In this document: positions 1-6,397 of the stretch, piece by piece | Layout: each line of letters begins with the position of its first letter | Numbering within the stretch: the stretch's first letter is position 1 | Assembly (NCBI GenBank): GCA_027000105.1 | Contig: JALTOP010000453.1 | Span: 355-8,751 of the forward strand | DNA from: Planctomycetaceae bacterium | GTDB taxonomy: Bacteria; Planctomycetota; Planctomycetia; Planctomycetales; Planctomycetaceae | Direction: 5' to 3' | DNA length: 8,397 nucleotides | Program-made: the position numbers and the translations under genes | Notes under the pieces: model-generated | What the model saw: only the letters and a program-made list of their open reading frames with translations | What the model was told of the DNA's origin: nothing | Database searches by the model: none

Positions 1-586
1 TTTTCCCTTGAACGCGAACCCTGGCAGGTGCCGCGTTTGCTTCGTCTTCTCCAGATTGCTTGACCCAAAGTTTTACCGCGCCAGCGTCGATCTCCGGTTC
101 CAGCTCAAACAGATTGACGCCGACTCGCTCATCGTCGTGTTCTGCTTCCTCTTCATGCTCTTCGATGGCATGTTCAATTATTTCCCGCAGTTCGTTGATC
201 TGTTCCCGCAATTCGTGAACCTCCTCACGCAGGCCATGCAGTTCATGCACAACCGGTTCGAGCGCTTCATGAGGATGATGTTCACGATTTCTCTCCAGCA
301 AATCCTGAAGATGCCGTTCGATTTCTTCCGCTTCGCGTTGAAGTTCCTCTGCCAATTCAGGCTTGTCTGCGCGTCTGAGATTTTCAGCCGCTTCCAGCAG
401 ATGAGACTGTTTCTGTTTTGCTTCTGCAAAATGGGCTTCATGCCTGTGATGTTCCATTCTGTGAGCCGGTTCGTCAGCAGAAAATCGGTTCCCGCCAAAC
501 TGTGCTTCGGCGTGGTTGGAAAGCTGCCAATAGCCGAAACCGGAAATGACGGCCAGGGCCAAAATAGCCAGAGGAATTTGTTTCAT
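1..586 (-). CDS. Secreted His/Glu-rich coiled-coil protein (C-terminus cut by window edge)
   Basis: Reading from an ATG at 586 the frame stays open for 195 codons and runs off the window, so the C-terminus is missing. An AAGGAG ribosome site (594-599) lies 7 bases upstream and supports this start. Residues 1 to about 28 look like a signal peptide (MKQIPLAILALAV, then a small-residue stretch ending near AEA), so export is expected. Residues 42-52 are histidine-rich (HRMEHHRHEAH) and about 17 histidines occur in the first 150 residues. Residues 54-100 are charged and helical. Residues 113-147 form a clean heptad coil, with Leu 119, 126 and 133 alternating with Val/Ile 123, 130 and 137. From about 155 the composition changes, which suggests a second domain. 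I do not recognise a family. Metal binding or periplasmic chaperone-like behaviour is only a guess from composition. Confidence is high that it is a gene, low on function. Confidence 0.85.
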   Translation of the reverse strand, partial: MKQIPLAILALAVISGFGYWQLSNHAEAQFGGNRFSADEPAHRMEHHRHEAHFAEAKQKQSHLLEAAENLRRADKPELAEELQREAEEIERHLQDLLERNREHHPHEALEPVVHELHGLREEVHELREQINELREIIEHAIEEHEEEAEHDDERVGVNLFELEPEIDAGAVKLWVKQSGEDEANAAPARVRVQGK

Positions 587-669
587 GAGATTGCTCCTTT
601 TGAAATCAGGTCGGTTTGTATGAGATCCGAGTGATCAGCGTAACAGAAATGCGCATACAGAGCAGTATT

Positions 670-696
670 TATTTCAGGAAAACTATTTCAGGAAAA
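670..696. repeat. Two-copy 14-base tandem repeat
   Basis: The 13-base string TATTTCAGGAAAA occurs at 670-682 and again at 684-696, a 14-base period. A looser third copy (GATTCAGGTAAAA) follows at 707-719. It lies upstream of both divergent genes, so it could be operator-like, but no regulator is identified. Confidence 0.6.
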
Positions 697-701
697 TTAT
701 A

Positions 702-713
702 AATCGATTCAGG
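702..713. repeat. 12-base direct repeat, copy 1 (AATCGATTCAGG)
   Basis: AATCGATTCAGG at 702-713 is repeated exactly at 1162-1173. The two copies bracket a 448-base interval that contains the 17-base repeats and the possible gene relic. The second copy sits immediately before the oxidoreductase start and contains its weak AGGA ribosome site. It could be a regulatory site or the trace of a duplication or insertion. Confidence 0.6.
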
Positions 714-850
714 TAAAAACTGGGCGACCGGGCTGCGACTGCTAGAATGAAGTGCTGGAAGTATTTGTATCGTTGTTATATCGCCACCAGCAAGAGGGAG
801 CGATATTCATAAAACATACACGCCCGTCTTTGGTACTCAAACCTGTCTTT

Positions 851-884
851 TAATACTGGTACTCAACTAATACTGATACTCAAC
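851..884. repeat. 17-base tandem repeat, two copies plus an outlying partial copy
   Basis: TAATACTGGTACTCAAC (851-867) is followed directly by TAATACTGATACTCAAC (868-884), with one mismatch. A partial copy (TGGTACTCAA) lies upstream at 831-840. A strong but apparently unused AAGGAGG follows at 885-891, with no start codon at a usable distance. The array marks the left edge of the possible gene relic. Confidence 0.7.
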
Positions 885-1117
885 AAGGAGGCCAAAAGTT
901 TCCGGGTTCCGGTTGGAATAGCCTGAAAATACGAGAAATCGTTCAAAGACAGTGCGAATTCACGGAAGAAATTGAACGATTGGGCAACTATCCGTTGCGG
1001 GCAGTTGTCATCGTTTTTCGTGCGGATTGTATCAGCATACTTCGAGAAAAATGCGGACTGGTGGCTTGGGAAAATCGAAAACCTGGGCCTGGCATTGAAA
1101 AAATTGGGCCTTAAATG
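854..1117 (+). pseudogene. Possible decayed ERCC4-type nuclease fragment
   Basis: One forward frame is open from the stop at 851 to a TAA at 1115, but has no ATG and no start near the AAGGAGG at 885-891. Around 956-1015 it reads FTEEIERLGNYPLRAVVI. This resembles the central part of small bacterial ERCC4-domain proteins, which have the pattern F-x-x-E-[IV]-x-R-L-x-x-Y-x-x-x-A-V-V-I, normally followed by E-A. Here V-F-R-A follows instead, and the expected conserved sequences before (the ERK catalytic motif) and after are absent. If real, it is a relic missing its catalytic half. The match rests on one short segment recalled from family patterns, so chance resemblance is possible. An overlapping open frame at 972-1163 is an alternative reading but resembles nothing known to me. 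Confidence 0.3.
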
Positions 1118-1161
1118 TGACGGACACGCCAATAGGAACTGCTGTATATTGATCGTGTTTT

Positions 1162-1173
1162 AATCGATTCAGG
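1162..1173. repeat. 12-base direct repeat, copy 2 (AATCGATTCAGG)
   Basis: This is the exact second copy of the repeat at 702-713. It ends 8 bases before the ATG at 1182, and its AGG together with the next A is the only ribosome-site-like element for that gene. Confidence 0.6.
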
Positions 1174-1181
1174 ATACTTTC

Positions 1182-2294
1182 ATGAAACAGATGCCGTCAG
1201 ATTACGACCTGGACTATCTTCCGCATCTACCGGAGAACCGGAAAGTTCCGATCGGCTGCATTGGCTCCGGCTTTATCATGCGTGATTGCCAAATTCCCTC
1301 CTATCGCCTGATGGGATTGAACCCGGTTGCGGTCGCTTCACGGAATGAGGAGCATGCGATTGAAGTGGCCAAGCGTTTTCGGCTCTCCGCCTATCCAACC
1401 TACCAAAACATGCTGGAAAATGATTCGATTCCCGTGATCGATATCGCTGTTCCCCCCGATATCCAGTTGGGGGTTATTCGAGATGTCGTGAAGCATCCAC
1501 ACGTTCGAGGCATCCTGGCTCAGAAGCCGCTCGGCATGAACTATGCGGAGGCTGTCGAGATTGTCGAGTTGTGTGAGCAGGCGGGAATCACGCTGGTTGT
1601 CAACCAGAATATGCGGTACGACCAGTCAATCCGCGCGTGCAAATCGATTCTGAGACAGAATCTGTTGGGGGAACCTGTCTTCGCCACGATAGACATGCGG
1701 GCAATTCCACATTGGATGCCCTGGCAGGAGCGTCTCGGTTGGGTCACGCTGCGTATCATGTCGATCCATCATCTTGATGCCTTTCGCTTCTGGTTCGGGG
1801 ATCCTGTCCGCGTTTTTGCCAGTATCCGTCCCGATCCCCGCACGGAAAAGAAGTTCGCGCACTCAGATGGCATTTGCACCTATATTCTGGAATACGAAAG
1901 CGGACTGCGAGCCGCCAGTTGGGATGATGTCTGGACAGGCCCCGCATTGGAAGGAGCCGAACCGGATATCGGTATCAATTGGCGCGTTGAGGGAACAGAA
2001 GGTTTGGCAAAAGGAACACTCGGTTGGCCTTCATATCCCAAAAAAACACCCAGCACGCTCGACTTCACCACAATTCACCAGCCGGGCATTTGGCATCGAC
2101 CACGTTGGAAACAGGCCTGGTTTCCGGATGCGTTTGCCGGGCCGATGTGCGAACTTCTTGTCAGTCTGGAGACCTCTCAATCTGCCAATCTGAATGGACG
2201 GGACAATCTGAAAACAATGGCTCTGGTCGAAGCCTGTTACCTTTCTGCCGAAGAACACCGGGCAGTTGAGTTGACAGAAATTACCGCCGGGTGA
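1182..2294 (+). CDS. Gfo/Idh/MocA-family NAD(P)-dependent oxidoreductase
   Basis: This 370-residue protein has the usual family length. An N-terminal Rossmann fold begins near residue 22, with IGCIGSGFI (24-32) as the dinucleotide-binding loop. The family's EKP motif appears as AQKPLG (113-118), with Gln replacing Glu; Lys115 would be the conserved catalytic-site lysine. NQNMRY (141-146) and SIHHLDAFRFWFG (194-206) follow, the latter giving the His196-x-x-Asp199 pair typical of the substrate site. The C-terminal alpha/beta domain runs to about 365. Members oxidise or reduce a hydroxyl/keto group on sugars, cyclitols or related compounds; the substrate cannot be told from sequence. The start has only a weak AGGA (1171-1174), 7 bases upstream. 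An aminotransferase follows 82 bases downstream on the same strand, which suggests a joint oxidation-amination role. The Gln variant of EKP also occurs in other family members, so it does not imply inactivity. Confidence 0.93.
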   Translation: MKQMPSDYDLDYLPHLPENRKVPIGCIGSGFIMRDCQIPSYRLMGLNPVAVASRNEEHAIEVAKRFRLSAYPTYQNMLENDSIPVIDIAVPPDIQLGVIRDVVKHPHVRGILAQKPLGMNYAEAVEIVELCEQAGITLVVNQNMRYDQSIRACKSILRQNLLGEPVFATIDMRAIPHWMPWQERLGWVTLRIMSIHHLDAFRFWFGDPVRVFASIRPDPRTEKKFAHSDGICTYILEYESGLRAASWDDVWTGPALEGAEPDIGINWRVEGTEGLAKGTLGWPSYPKKTPSTLDFTTIHQPGIWHRPRWKQAWFPDAFAGPMCELLVSLETSQSANLNGRDNLKTMALVEACYLSAEEHRAVELTEITAG

Positions 2295-2337
2295 GACACT
2301 TCTGTTCTCCCTTGTTCTTCGAGCCACCTCCAGGTTT

Positions 2338-2370
2338 GGCATGAGAAAGATTCCACCGGCATGAGAAAGA
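2338..2370 (+). repeat. 13-base direct repeat before the aminotransferase, each copy carrying an ATG
   Basis: GGCATGAGAAAGA occurs at 2338-2350 and 2358-2370, a 20-base period. The second copy supplies the purine-rich GAGAAAG (2363-2369) just ahead of the real start at 2377. Each copy also opens a tiny frame: ATG at 2341 gives 7 codons ending at TGA 2362-2364, overlapping the next ATG at 2361, which gives 7 codons ending at TAG 2382-2384 inside the aminotransferase. This may be chance or a small leader arrangement. Confidence 0.65.
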
Positions 2371-2376
2371 CCCAAC

Positions 2377-3729
2377 ATGAATAGCGCTCCCCGTTCAGTC
2401 AACCGGCGGATTAAAAAATCGTGGGCGATGTATCATCGGGCACTGGAATTGATTCCGGGAGGAACGCAGTTGGTCAGTCGTCGCCCGACCCGTTTCGCCT
2501 TTGGAATCTCACCCATCTTTGCAAGCAGTGGCAAGGGGGCCAGAATTCGGGATGTCGATGGGAACGAATATATCGATTGGGTTTCCGGAATCGGCGCGAT
2601 CCTGCTTGGCTATGCCGATCCCGTTGTCGATGAAGCGGTGAAAAGGCAAATCGATAAAGGGACGAATTTTTCGATCACGCATGAACTGGAACTTGAATTG
2701 GCGGAGGAATTGGTCGCAACAATTCCGTGCGCGGAGATGGTGCGATACACACGCACTGGCGGGGAAGCGTGTGCGGTCGCTGTTCGGATTGCCCGAGGAA
2801 CAACCGGCCGGGATAAAATCCTGTTCTGTGGATATCACGGTTGGCACGATTGGTACATGGCTTCCAATCTTTCCAGTACCCCCGGTCTGGACGAGCATCT
2901 CTTTTCAGGTATTGAGCCGATCGGTGTGCCACGTGCGCTGGAGGGAACCGCTCTTGCCTTCCCGTATAACGACCTGGAGAGACTTGAAAAGTTGCTGGAA
3001 GAAAATCGTGGCGAAGTTGCCGCGATCGTCATGGAACCATTTCGATCGGAATTGCCTCCGGATGGATATCTATCCGGTGTGCAAAAACTGGCCCGGAAGC
3101 ATGATGTGCTTCTTGTTTTCGACGAAGTGACGACCGGCTTCCGGTTGGCCAATGACGGTATTCAGTCGGTCATCGGCGTTGTGCCCGATATGTCCGTTTT
3201 CGCCAAATCGATTTCCAACGGTTACGCGATGGGGGTTGTTGCAGGCAAGCGGGAAGTGCTCTCGCCCTCCGCTCAAATGTTTATTTCCAGCACATACTGG
3301 GGTGAAGCCGTTGGTCTGATTGCCGCACTGACGACGTTGCGCGAAGTCAAAAAGAGAAATGTTCCTGCGATAGTCCAGAAGACCGGCGAGCAATTGAAAT
3401 CCGGATTGACCGGGATCGCAAGGGAAGTCGGCTTGCCGGCGGTCTGCCGGGGAATCTCGATCCATCCTTACCTTGATTTTCAAATTGACGATGCCGAAAC
3501 CAAATCAAAACTCAGCACGCTTTATATCCAGGAGATGGCAAAACGGGGATGTCACGGTTACACCTCGTTCTATTTGAATGCCTCCCAGGGAGACTCTGAA
3601 ATCACCCAGACCCTGGAAGCCGCTCGTGAAACATTTGCCCTGCTTGTGGAAGGACTGAATGAAAACCGACTCGATGATCTTCTGGAATGTGTTCCCAAGC
3701 AGGAATACTTCCAACGACTGGTACATTAG
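2377..3729 (+). CDS. Class III PLP-dependent aminotransferase, glutamate-1-semialdehyde aminomutase-like
   Basis: This is 450 residues, a normal length for aminotransferase class III. Landmarks in order: the N-terminal IPGGTQLVSRRP segment (26-37) typical of glutamate-1-semialdehyde aminomutase relatives; DVDGNEYIDWVSGIGAILLG (59-78); TRTGGEACAVAVRIAR (125-140), the cofactor-phosphate region, with GGEA where HemL-type enzymes have SGTEA; YHGWHDWY (153-160); MEPFRSELPPDGYL (219-232); FDEVTTGFR (248-256), whose Asp249 should contact the pyridine nitrogen; and AKSISNGYAMG (276-286), where Lys277 should form the Schiff base. All core residues are present, so it should be active. The divergence argues against heme synthesis; similar enzymes occur in surface-polysaccharide and secondary-metabolite clusters, where they aminate sugar-like ketones. 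The oxidoreductase upstream could supply the ketone. The ribosome site is weak (GAGAAAG). It probably shares a transcript with the upstream gene. Confidence 0.92.
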   Translation: MNSAPRSVNRRIKKSWAMYHRALELIPGGTQLVSRRPTRFAFGISPIFASSGKGARIRDVDGNEYIDWVSGIGAILLGYADPVVDEAVKRQIDKGTNFSITHELELELAEELVATIPCAEMVRYTRTGGEACAVAVRIARGTTGRDKILFCGYHGWHDWYMASNLSSTPGLDEHLFSGIEPIGVPRALEGTALAFPYNDLERLEKLLEENRGEVAAIVMEPFRSELPPDGYLSGVQKLARKHDVLLVFDEVTTGFRLANDGIQSVIGVVPDMSVFAKSISNGYAMGVVAGKREVLSPSAQMFISSTYWGEAVGLIAALTTLREVKKRNVPAIVQKTGEQLKSGLTGIAREVGLPAVCRGISIHPYLDFQIDDAETKSKLSTLYIQEMAKRGCHGYTSFYLNASQGDSEITQTLEAARETFALLVEGLNENRLDDLLECVPKQEYFQRLVH

Positions 3730-3811
3730 CGCCTGGCGCATTATGGAGAGTCGTTGAAGAGAGTCGTTTCTTCCGCGATCGCAGCAAGACACTCCCAACA
3801 GCAAAACGGTC

Positions 3812-3831
3812 CCGTCTGGAAAAGTGGACGG
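3812..3831. terminator. Weak hairpin between the convergent aminotransferase and purB genes
   Basis: CCGTC (3812-3816) can pair with GACGG (3827-3831) around a 10-base loop, inside the 134-base gap between two convergent stop codons. There is no proper T-run on the plus strand; on the minus strand a short TTTT follows a few bases later. It may help end transcription from either side, but it is not a canonical terminator. A 10-base repeat (GAGAGTCGTT, 3746-3755 and 3759-3768) lies in the same gap. Confidence 0.25.
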
Positions 3832-3863
3832 AAGCAGGGTTGACGGAACGGTTTTCAGGTGCA

Positions 3864-5294
3864 TCAAACCCGCAATTCTTCATTTTCGCCTGTCAACTCA
3901 TCTGCATACTGGGTGCGGATTGGTCGGATGATTTCGCTGATGAATTCATCGACCTGTTCCGGAGCGCGGCCAATATATTTCGAGGCGTCCAGTGCGGCAC
4001 TGAGATCAACCCTGGCAAACTTTTCGTCTTTTCGCAGTCGTTCGATCAGGTCGTTACTTCCCCCCTGTTCTTTCACTACTTTGGATGCCTGTTGTGAATG
4101 GATGCGAATTCGTTCGTGCAATTCCTGCCGATCTCCTCCCGCGGTCACACCGGCCATCAGAATTTCTTCCGTCGCCATGAAAGGGAGTTCTGCTTGCAGA
4201 TGCTTTTCAATCACTTTCGGATAGACAACCAGACCGTCTGCAATGTTCCGATACAGAATGAGTATCGCATCGATAGCCAAAAACGATTGCGGTACGGAAA
4301 GTCGGCGGTTGGCGCTATCATCCAGGGTGCGTTCCATCCACTGCGTTGCCATTGTGTAGTCGGCATTTTCCGTCAGTGAAATCGCAAACCGAGACAGGGC
4401 GCACATTCTCTCGGATCGCATCGGGTTCCGTTTGTACGCCATTGCAGAAGAGCCGATCTGATTTTTCTCGAACGGTTCTTCCAGTTCTTTCCGATGTTGC
4501 AAAATGCGGATATCCGTCCCGGCTTTATGAGCCGACTGCCCGATACCGCTGAGACAGGCAAGAACCTGCGAGTCGATTTTGCGGGAATATGTCTGTCCGC
4601 TGACGGCCACGGATTCCTTGAAACCGACTTTATCGCAGATGAGTCGATCGAGCGCGGCAACTTTTTCGTGATCCCCACCAAACAGTTGCAGAAATGTCGC
4701 CTGAGTGCCGGTTGTCCCTTTGATCCCCCGAAACTTCAACTCTGCCAGACGATGGTTGATCTCTTCCAGATCGAGAACGAGATCGTAACACCATAATGTC
4801 GCCCGCTTGCCGACTGTTGTCGGTTGGGCTGGCTGCAAATGCGTGAATCCCAAACAGGGAAGATCACGATACTCATAAGCGAATCTGGCGAGTTCATCTA
4901 TGGTTCTCACAAGCCGCTTGCGAACCAGTTCAAGCGATTCCCTGATTTGGATCAGTTCGGAGTTATCTGTCACAAAACAGCTGGTTGCGCCCAGATGAAT
5001 AATCGGCATCGCGTCCGGACACTGTTCACCAAAGGTGTGAACATGAGCCATTACATCGTGACGAAGTCTCTTTTCATGCTCGGCGGCTCGTTCAAAATCG
5101 ATATCATCCAACTTGCTACGCATCTGATCCAGTTGAGCATCGCTGATATCCAGCCCCAGTTCTTTTTGGGACTCTGCCAGCGCCAACCATAACCGTCGCC
5201 AAGTGGAATGTTTTTTTTGGGCAGACCACAGGGAACTCATCTCTTGCGAGGCATAACGGGTGATTAGCGGATTTTCATATTGATCGTGACTCAT
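3864..5294 (-). CDS. purB: Adenylosuccinate lyase, animal-like type
   Basis: It catalyses two fumarate-releasing steps of purine synthesis in the cytosol: SAICAR to AICAR, and adenylosuccinate to AMP. The 476 residues match the length of the animal-type enzyme rather than the shorter Bacillus type. Signatures are KRLRHDVMAHVHTFG (75-89), IIHLGATSCFVTDN (98-111), GFTHLQPAQPTTVGKR (149-164) with His152 as the likely acid/base partner, FRGIKGTTGTQATFLQLF (188-205), and the fumarase/aspartase superfamily signature GSSAMAYKRNPMRSE (281-295) with the catalytic serine at 282/283. ERTLDDSANRR (321-331) and VVYPKVIE (356-363) also match human ADSL closely as I recall it. The ATG at 5294 has a CCTTCTT-complement ribosome site (AAGAAGG, 5303-5309) 8 bases away. 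No other pur gene is adjacent; it is convergent with the aminotransferase and divergent from the secreted Cys-rich gene. Confidence 0.96.
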   Translation of the reverse strand: MSHDQYENPLITRYASQEMSSLWSAQKKHSTWRRLWLALAESQKELGLDISDAQLDQMRSKLDDIDFERAAEHEKRLRHDVMAHVHTFGEQCPDAMPIIHLGATSCFVTDNSELIQIRESLELVRKRLVRTIDELARFAYEYRDLPCLGFTHLQPAQPTTVGKRATLWCYDLVLDLEEINHRLAELKFRGIKGTTGTQATFLQLFGGDHEKVAALDRLICDKVGFKESVAVSGQTYSRKIDSQVLACLSGIGQSAHKAGTDIRILQHRKELEEPFEKNQIGSSAMAYKRNPMRSERMCALSRFAISLTENADYTMATQWMERTLDDSANRRLSVPQSFLAIDAILILYRNIADGLVVYPKVIEKHLQAELPFMATEEILMAGVTAGGDRQELHERIRIHSQQASKVVKEQGGSNDLIERLRKDEKFARVDLSAALDASKYIGRAPEQVDEFISEIIRPIRTQYADELTGENEELRV

Positions 5295-5344
5295 TTTATT
5301 GACCTTCTTTGTGTTCTTTTGTCCGCTGAATCGGCTTTTTCAGG

Positions 5345-5386
5345 CAGACTCGCCCTGTTCAGGGGATTTTTTCAAACAGGCATACC
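5345..5386 (-). promoter_or_regulatory. purB leader with two competing hairpins
   Basis: On the minus strand CCTGTT can pair with AACAGG across a 15-base loop that includes an A-tract, or CCCT with AGGG around a GAAC tetraloop. The two structures share bases and exclude each other. This is compatible with an attenuator or with protein-dependent control of purB, but it could be incidental. It resembles no purine riboswitch I know. Confidence 0.2.
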
Positions 5387-5422
5387 GGCGGGCACACCGG
5401 AATATTTTGCCTCTCTTTCCCA

Positions 5423-5428
5423 ATTATA
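5423..5428 (-). promoter_or_regulatory. Candidate purB -10 box (TATAAT)
   Basis: The minus strand has a perfect TATAAT here, about 130 bases upstream of the purB ATG. No good -35 stands at 16-18 bases; the nearest candidate is TTACAG (5448-5453 complement, 19 bases away). It would give an approximately 120-base leader. Confidence 0.4.
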
Positions 5429-5545
5429 ACAAAAAAAGCTTGATAAGCTGTAACGGTTATGCCGATTAACAGAGCAGGTGTGACCTTTTTCGGTCTTTAA
5501 AACCGATTTAACTGAAATTAACTGAACAACCTGGGAGTTTCCAAC

Positions 5546-6376
5546 ATGCGTTGGCCTGTAATATTAACCCTGCTGCTTTCCATCACTGCTGTCGGTATCG
5601 AGCAAAGCTCTGCTGTGGCACAGCTTTTTCCTGCGATTGCCCCCGCATGCGGCGGTTGTGGCGGGTGTTTCGGATGCAGGCAATATCGCGGTCGACTCCG
5701 AAGAATGTGCAGACGTTGTATGAGGCGACAGTGTATTTGTGGAATGATCCCGCAAGTTCCTCTTTCCTGTGCTCCAACCTGTATCACTCCACGACCACGG
5801 ATTCGTCCCCGTCGGGTCGTTTCCTGGGAAATGGTGCCACGCACGACCTATCACCGCGAAGCATATTGCGAACAGGTCCCTGTCACAACTTACCGTCAGG
5901 TTGTTGTCACCGTCCCACAAACAGAATACCGCACGGTGATGCGGCACCGTCTGGTTCCGACCCAAATAATGGTTCCCAGACGCCGAATCAGTACCGTGTG
6001 GGAGCAGGGATGTGCACCGGCTTACGCCCCACCACTCCCCTCTTACTCAAGTGGCTGCTGCGGAACGACAGTCTATCCATCAGAAACAGTTGCACCGGGA
6101 CTCAGCACACCTCCCGTGTTGAGCGTTCCAAATGCTCCAGGTTTGGGAACGCCAACAGAGCAACAGCAGAAGGTGCCCGCTCCAGCGGCTGATCCCAACT
6201 TCAACAGCAGTCAGTCCTCCTACACACCTCTGCAGACCGTTCCAACCCGAGCGACTCCCTATTTCGAACAATCTGTCAGTAGCGACGATGGTTATCGAAC
6301 ACTCCCATCAGTTCCGCATACGGCAAGCCGCTCCTCGAAGTTTGTTCCAGCTCCCTCAATAACCAGATTACGATAG
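5546..6376 (+). CDS. Secreted cysteine-rich protein with VPxTxY repeats
   Basis: It has 276 residues with a clear signal peptide (hydrophobic 4-17, likely cleavage after AVAQ near 26). A cysteine block follows: CGGCGGCFGC (35-44) is CxxCxxCxxC, then CRRC (55-58), CIC (63-65) and C75/C79, set among many arginines. Next come repeated motifs VPRTTY (97-102), VPVTTY (111-116) and VPQTEY (123-128), decaying to VPTQIM (137-142) and VPRRRI (143-148). A further cysteine pair is at 171-172. Residues 180-276 are rich in Pro, Ser and Thr and probably disordered. A GGGAG ribosome site (5533-5537) lies 8 bases before the ATG. Proteins with such VPxTxY strings are, to my knowledge, common in planctomycetes, and a cell-envelope structural role or disulfide cross-linking is plausible. 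No enzymatic motif is seen. It stands alone, divergent from purB, with its own terminator. Confidence 0.9.
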   Translation: MRWPVILTLLLSITAVGIEQSSAVAQLFPAIAPACGGCGGCFGCRQYRGRLRRMCRRCMRRQCICGMIPQVPLSCAPTCITPRPRIRPRRVVSWEMVPRTTYHREAYCEQVPVTTYRQVVVTVPQTEYRTVMRHRLVPTQIMVPRRRISTVWEQGCAPAYAPPLPSYSSGCCGTTVYPSETVAPGLSTPPVLSVPNAPGLGTPTEQQQKVPAPAADPNFNSSQSSYTPLQTVPTRATPYFEQSVSSDDGYRTLPSVPHTASRSSKFVPAPSITRLR

Positions 6377-6397
6377 CCCGAGCACTCCGGCACCGCC

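Larger units (their letters stand above)
587..1181. other. 595-base spacer with short repeats and no intact gene
   Basis: This gap separates the divergent genes starting at 586 (minus) and 1182 (plus). It holds AT-rich sequence at 650-720, three sets of short direct repeats (listed separately), a possible extended -10 element (TGCTAGAAT, 740-748) without a convincing -35, and an open stretch at 854-1114 that may be a gene relic. An ATG at 747 opens only 21 codons (to 812) with no ribosome site. No tRNA-like fold or transposase was seen. Confidence 0.6.

Noticed and set aside
8..634. A 208-codon open frame on the plus strand rich in Phe, Met and Leu
   Set aside because: It is antisense to the coiled-coil gene. 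Its Phe/Leu richness is the mirror of Glu/Lys/Gln-rich codons, it has no ribosome site, and the minus frame has a signal peptide, heptads and a good ribosome site.
747..812. A 21-codon frame (MKCWKYLYRCY...) behind a TAGAAT box
   Set aside because: The ATG lies inside the putative -10 box, there is no ribosome site, and it is too short to judge.
863..1132. An 89-codon open frame on the minus strand in the long spacer
   Set aside because: No ribosome site, no recognisable motif, and no organised hydrophobic or helical pattern. It overlaps repeats and the possible relic on the other strand.
972..1163. A 63-codon plus-strand frame beginning MNDWATIRCG
   Set aside because: No ribosome site precedes the ATG and it resembles nothing. 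The neighbouring frame gives a better, though weak, family resemblance.
3729..3739. Palindrome GCGCCTGGCGC at the aminotransferase stop codon, considered as a terminator
   Set aside because: The stem is only 4 pairs around a 3-base loop and no T-run follows on either strand.
5440..5469. TTGATA with GATTAA considered as promoter of the Cys-rich gene
   Set aside because: The -10 matches only three of six positions and the spacing is 18, so it is not distinguishable from AT-rich background.
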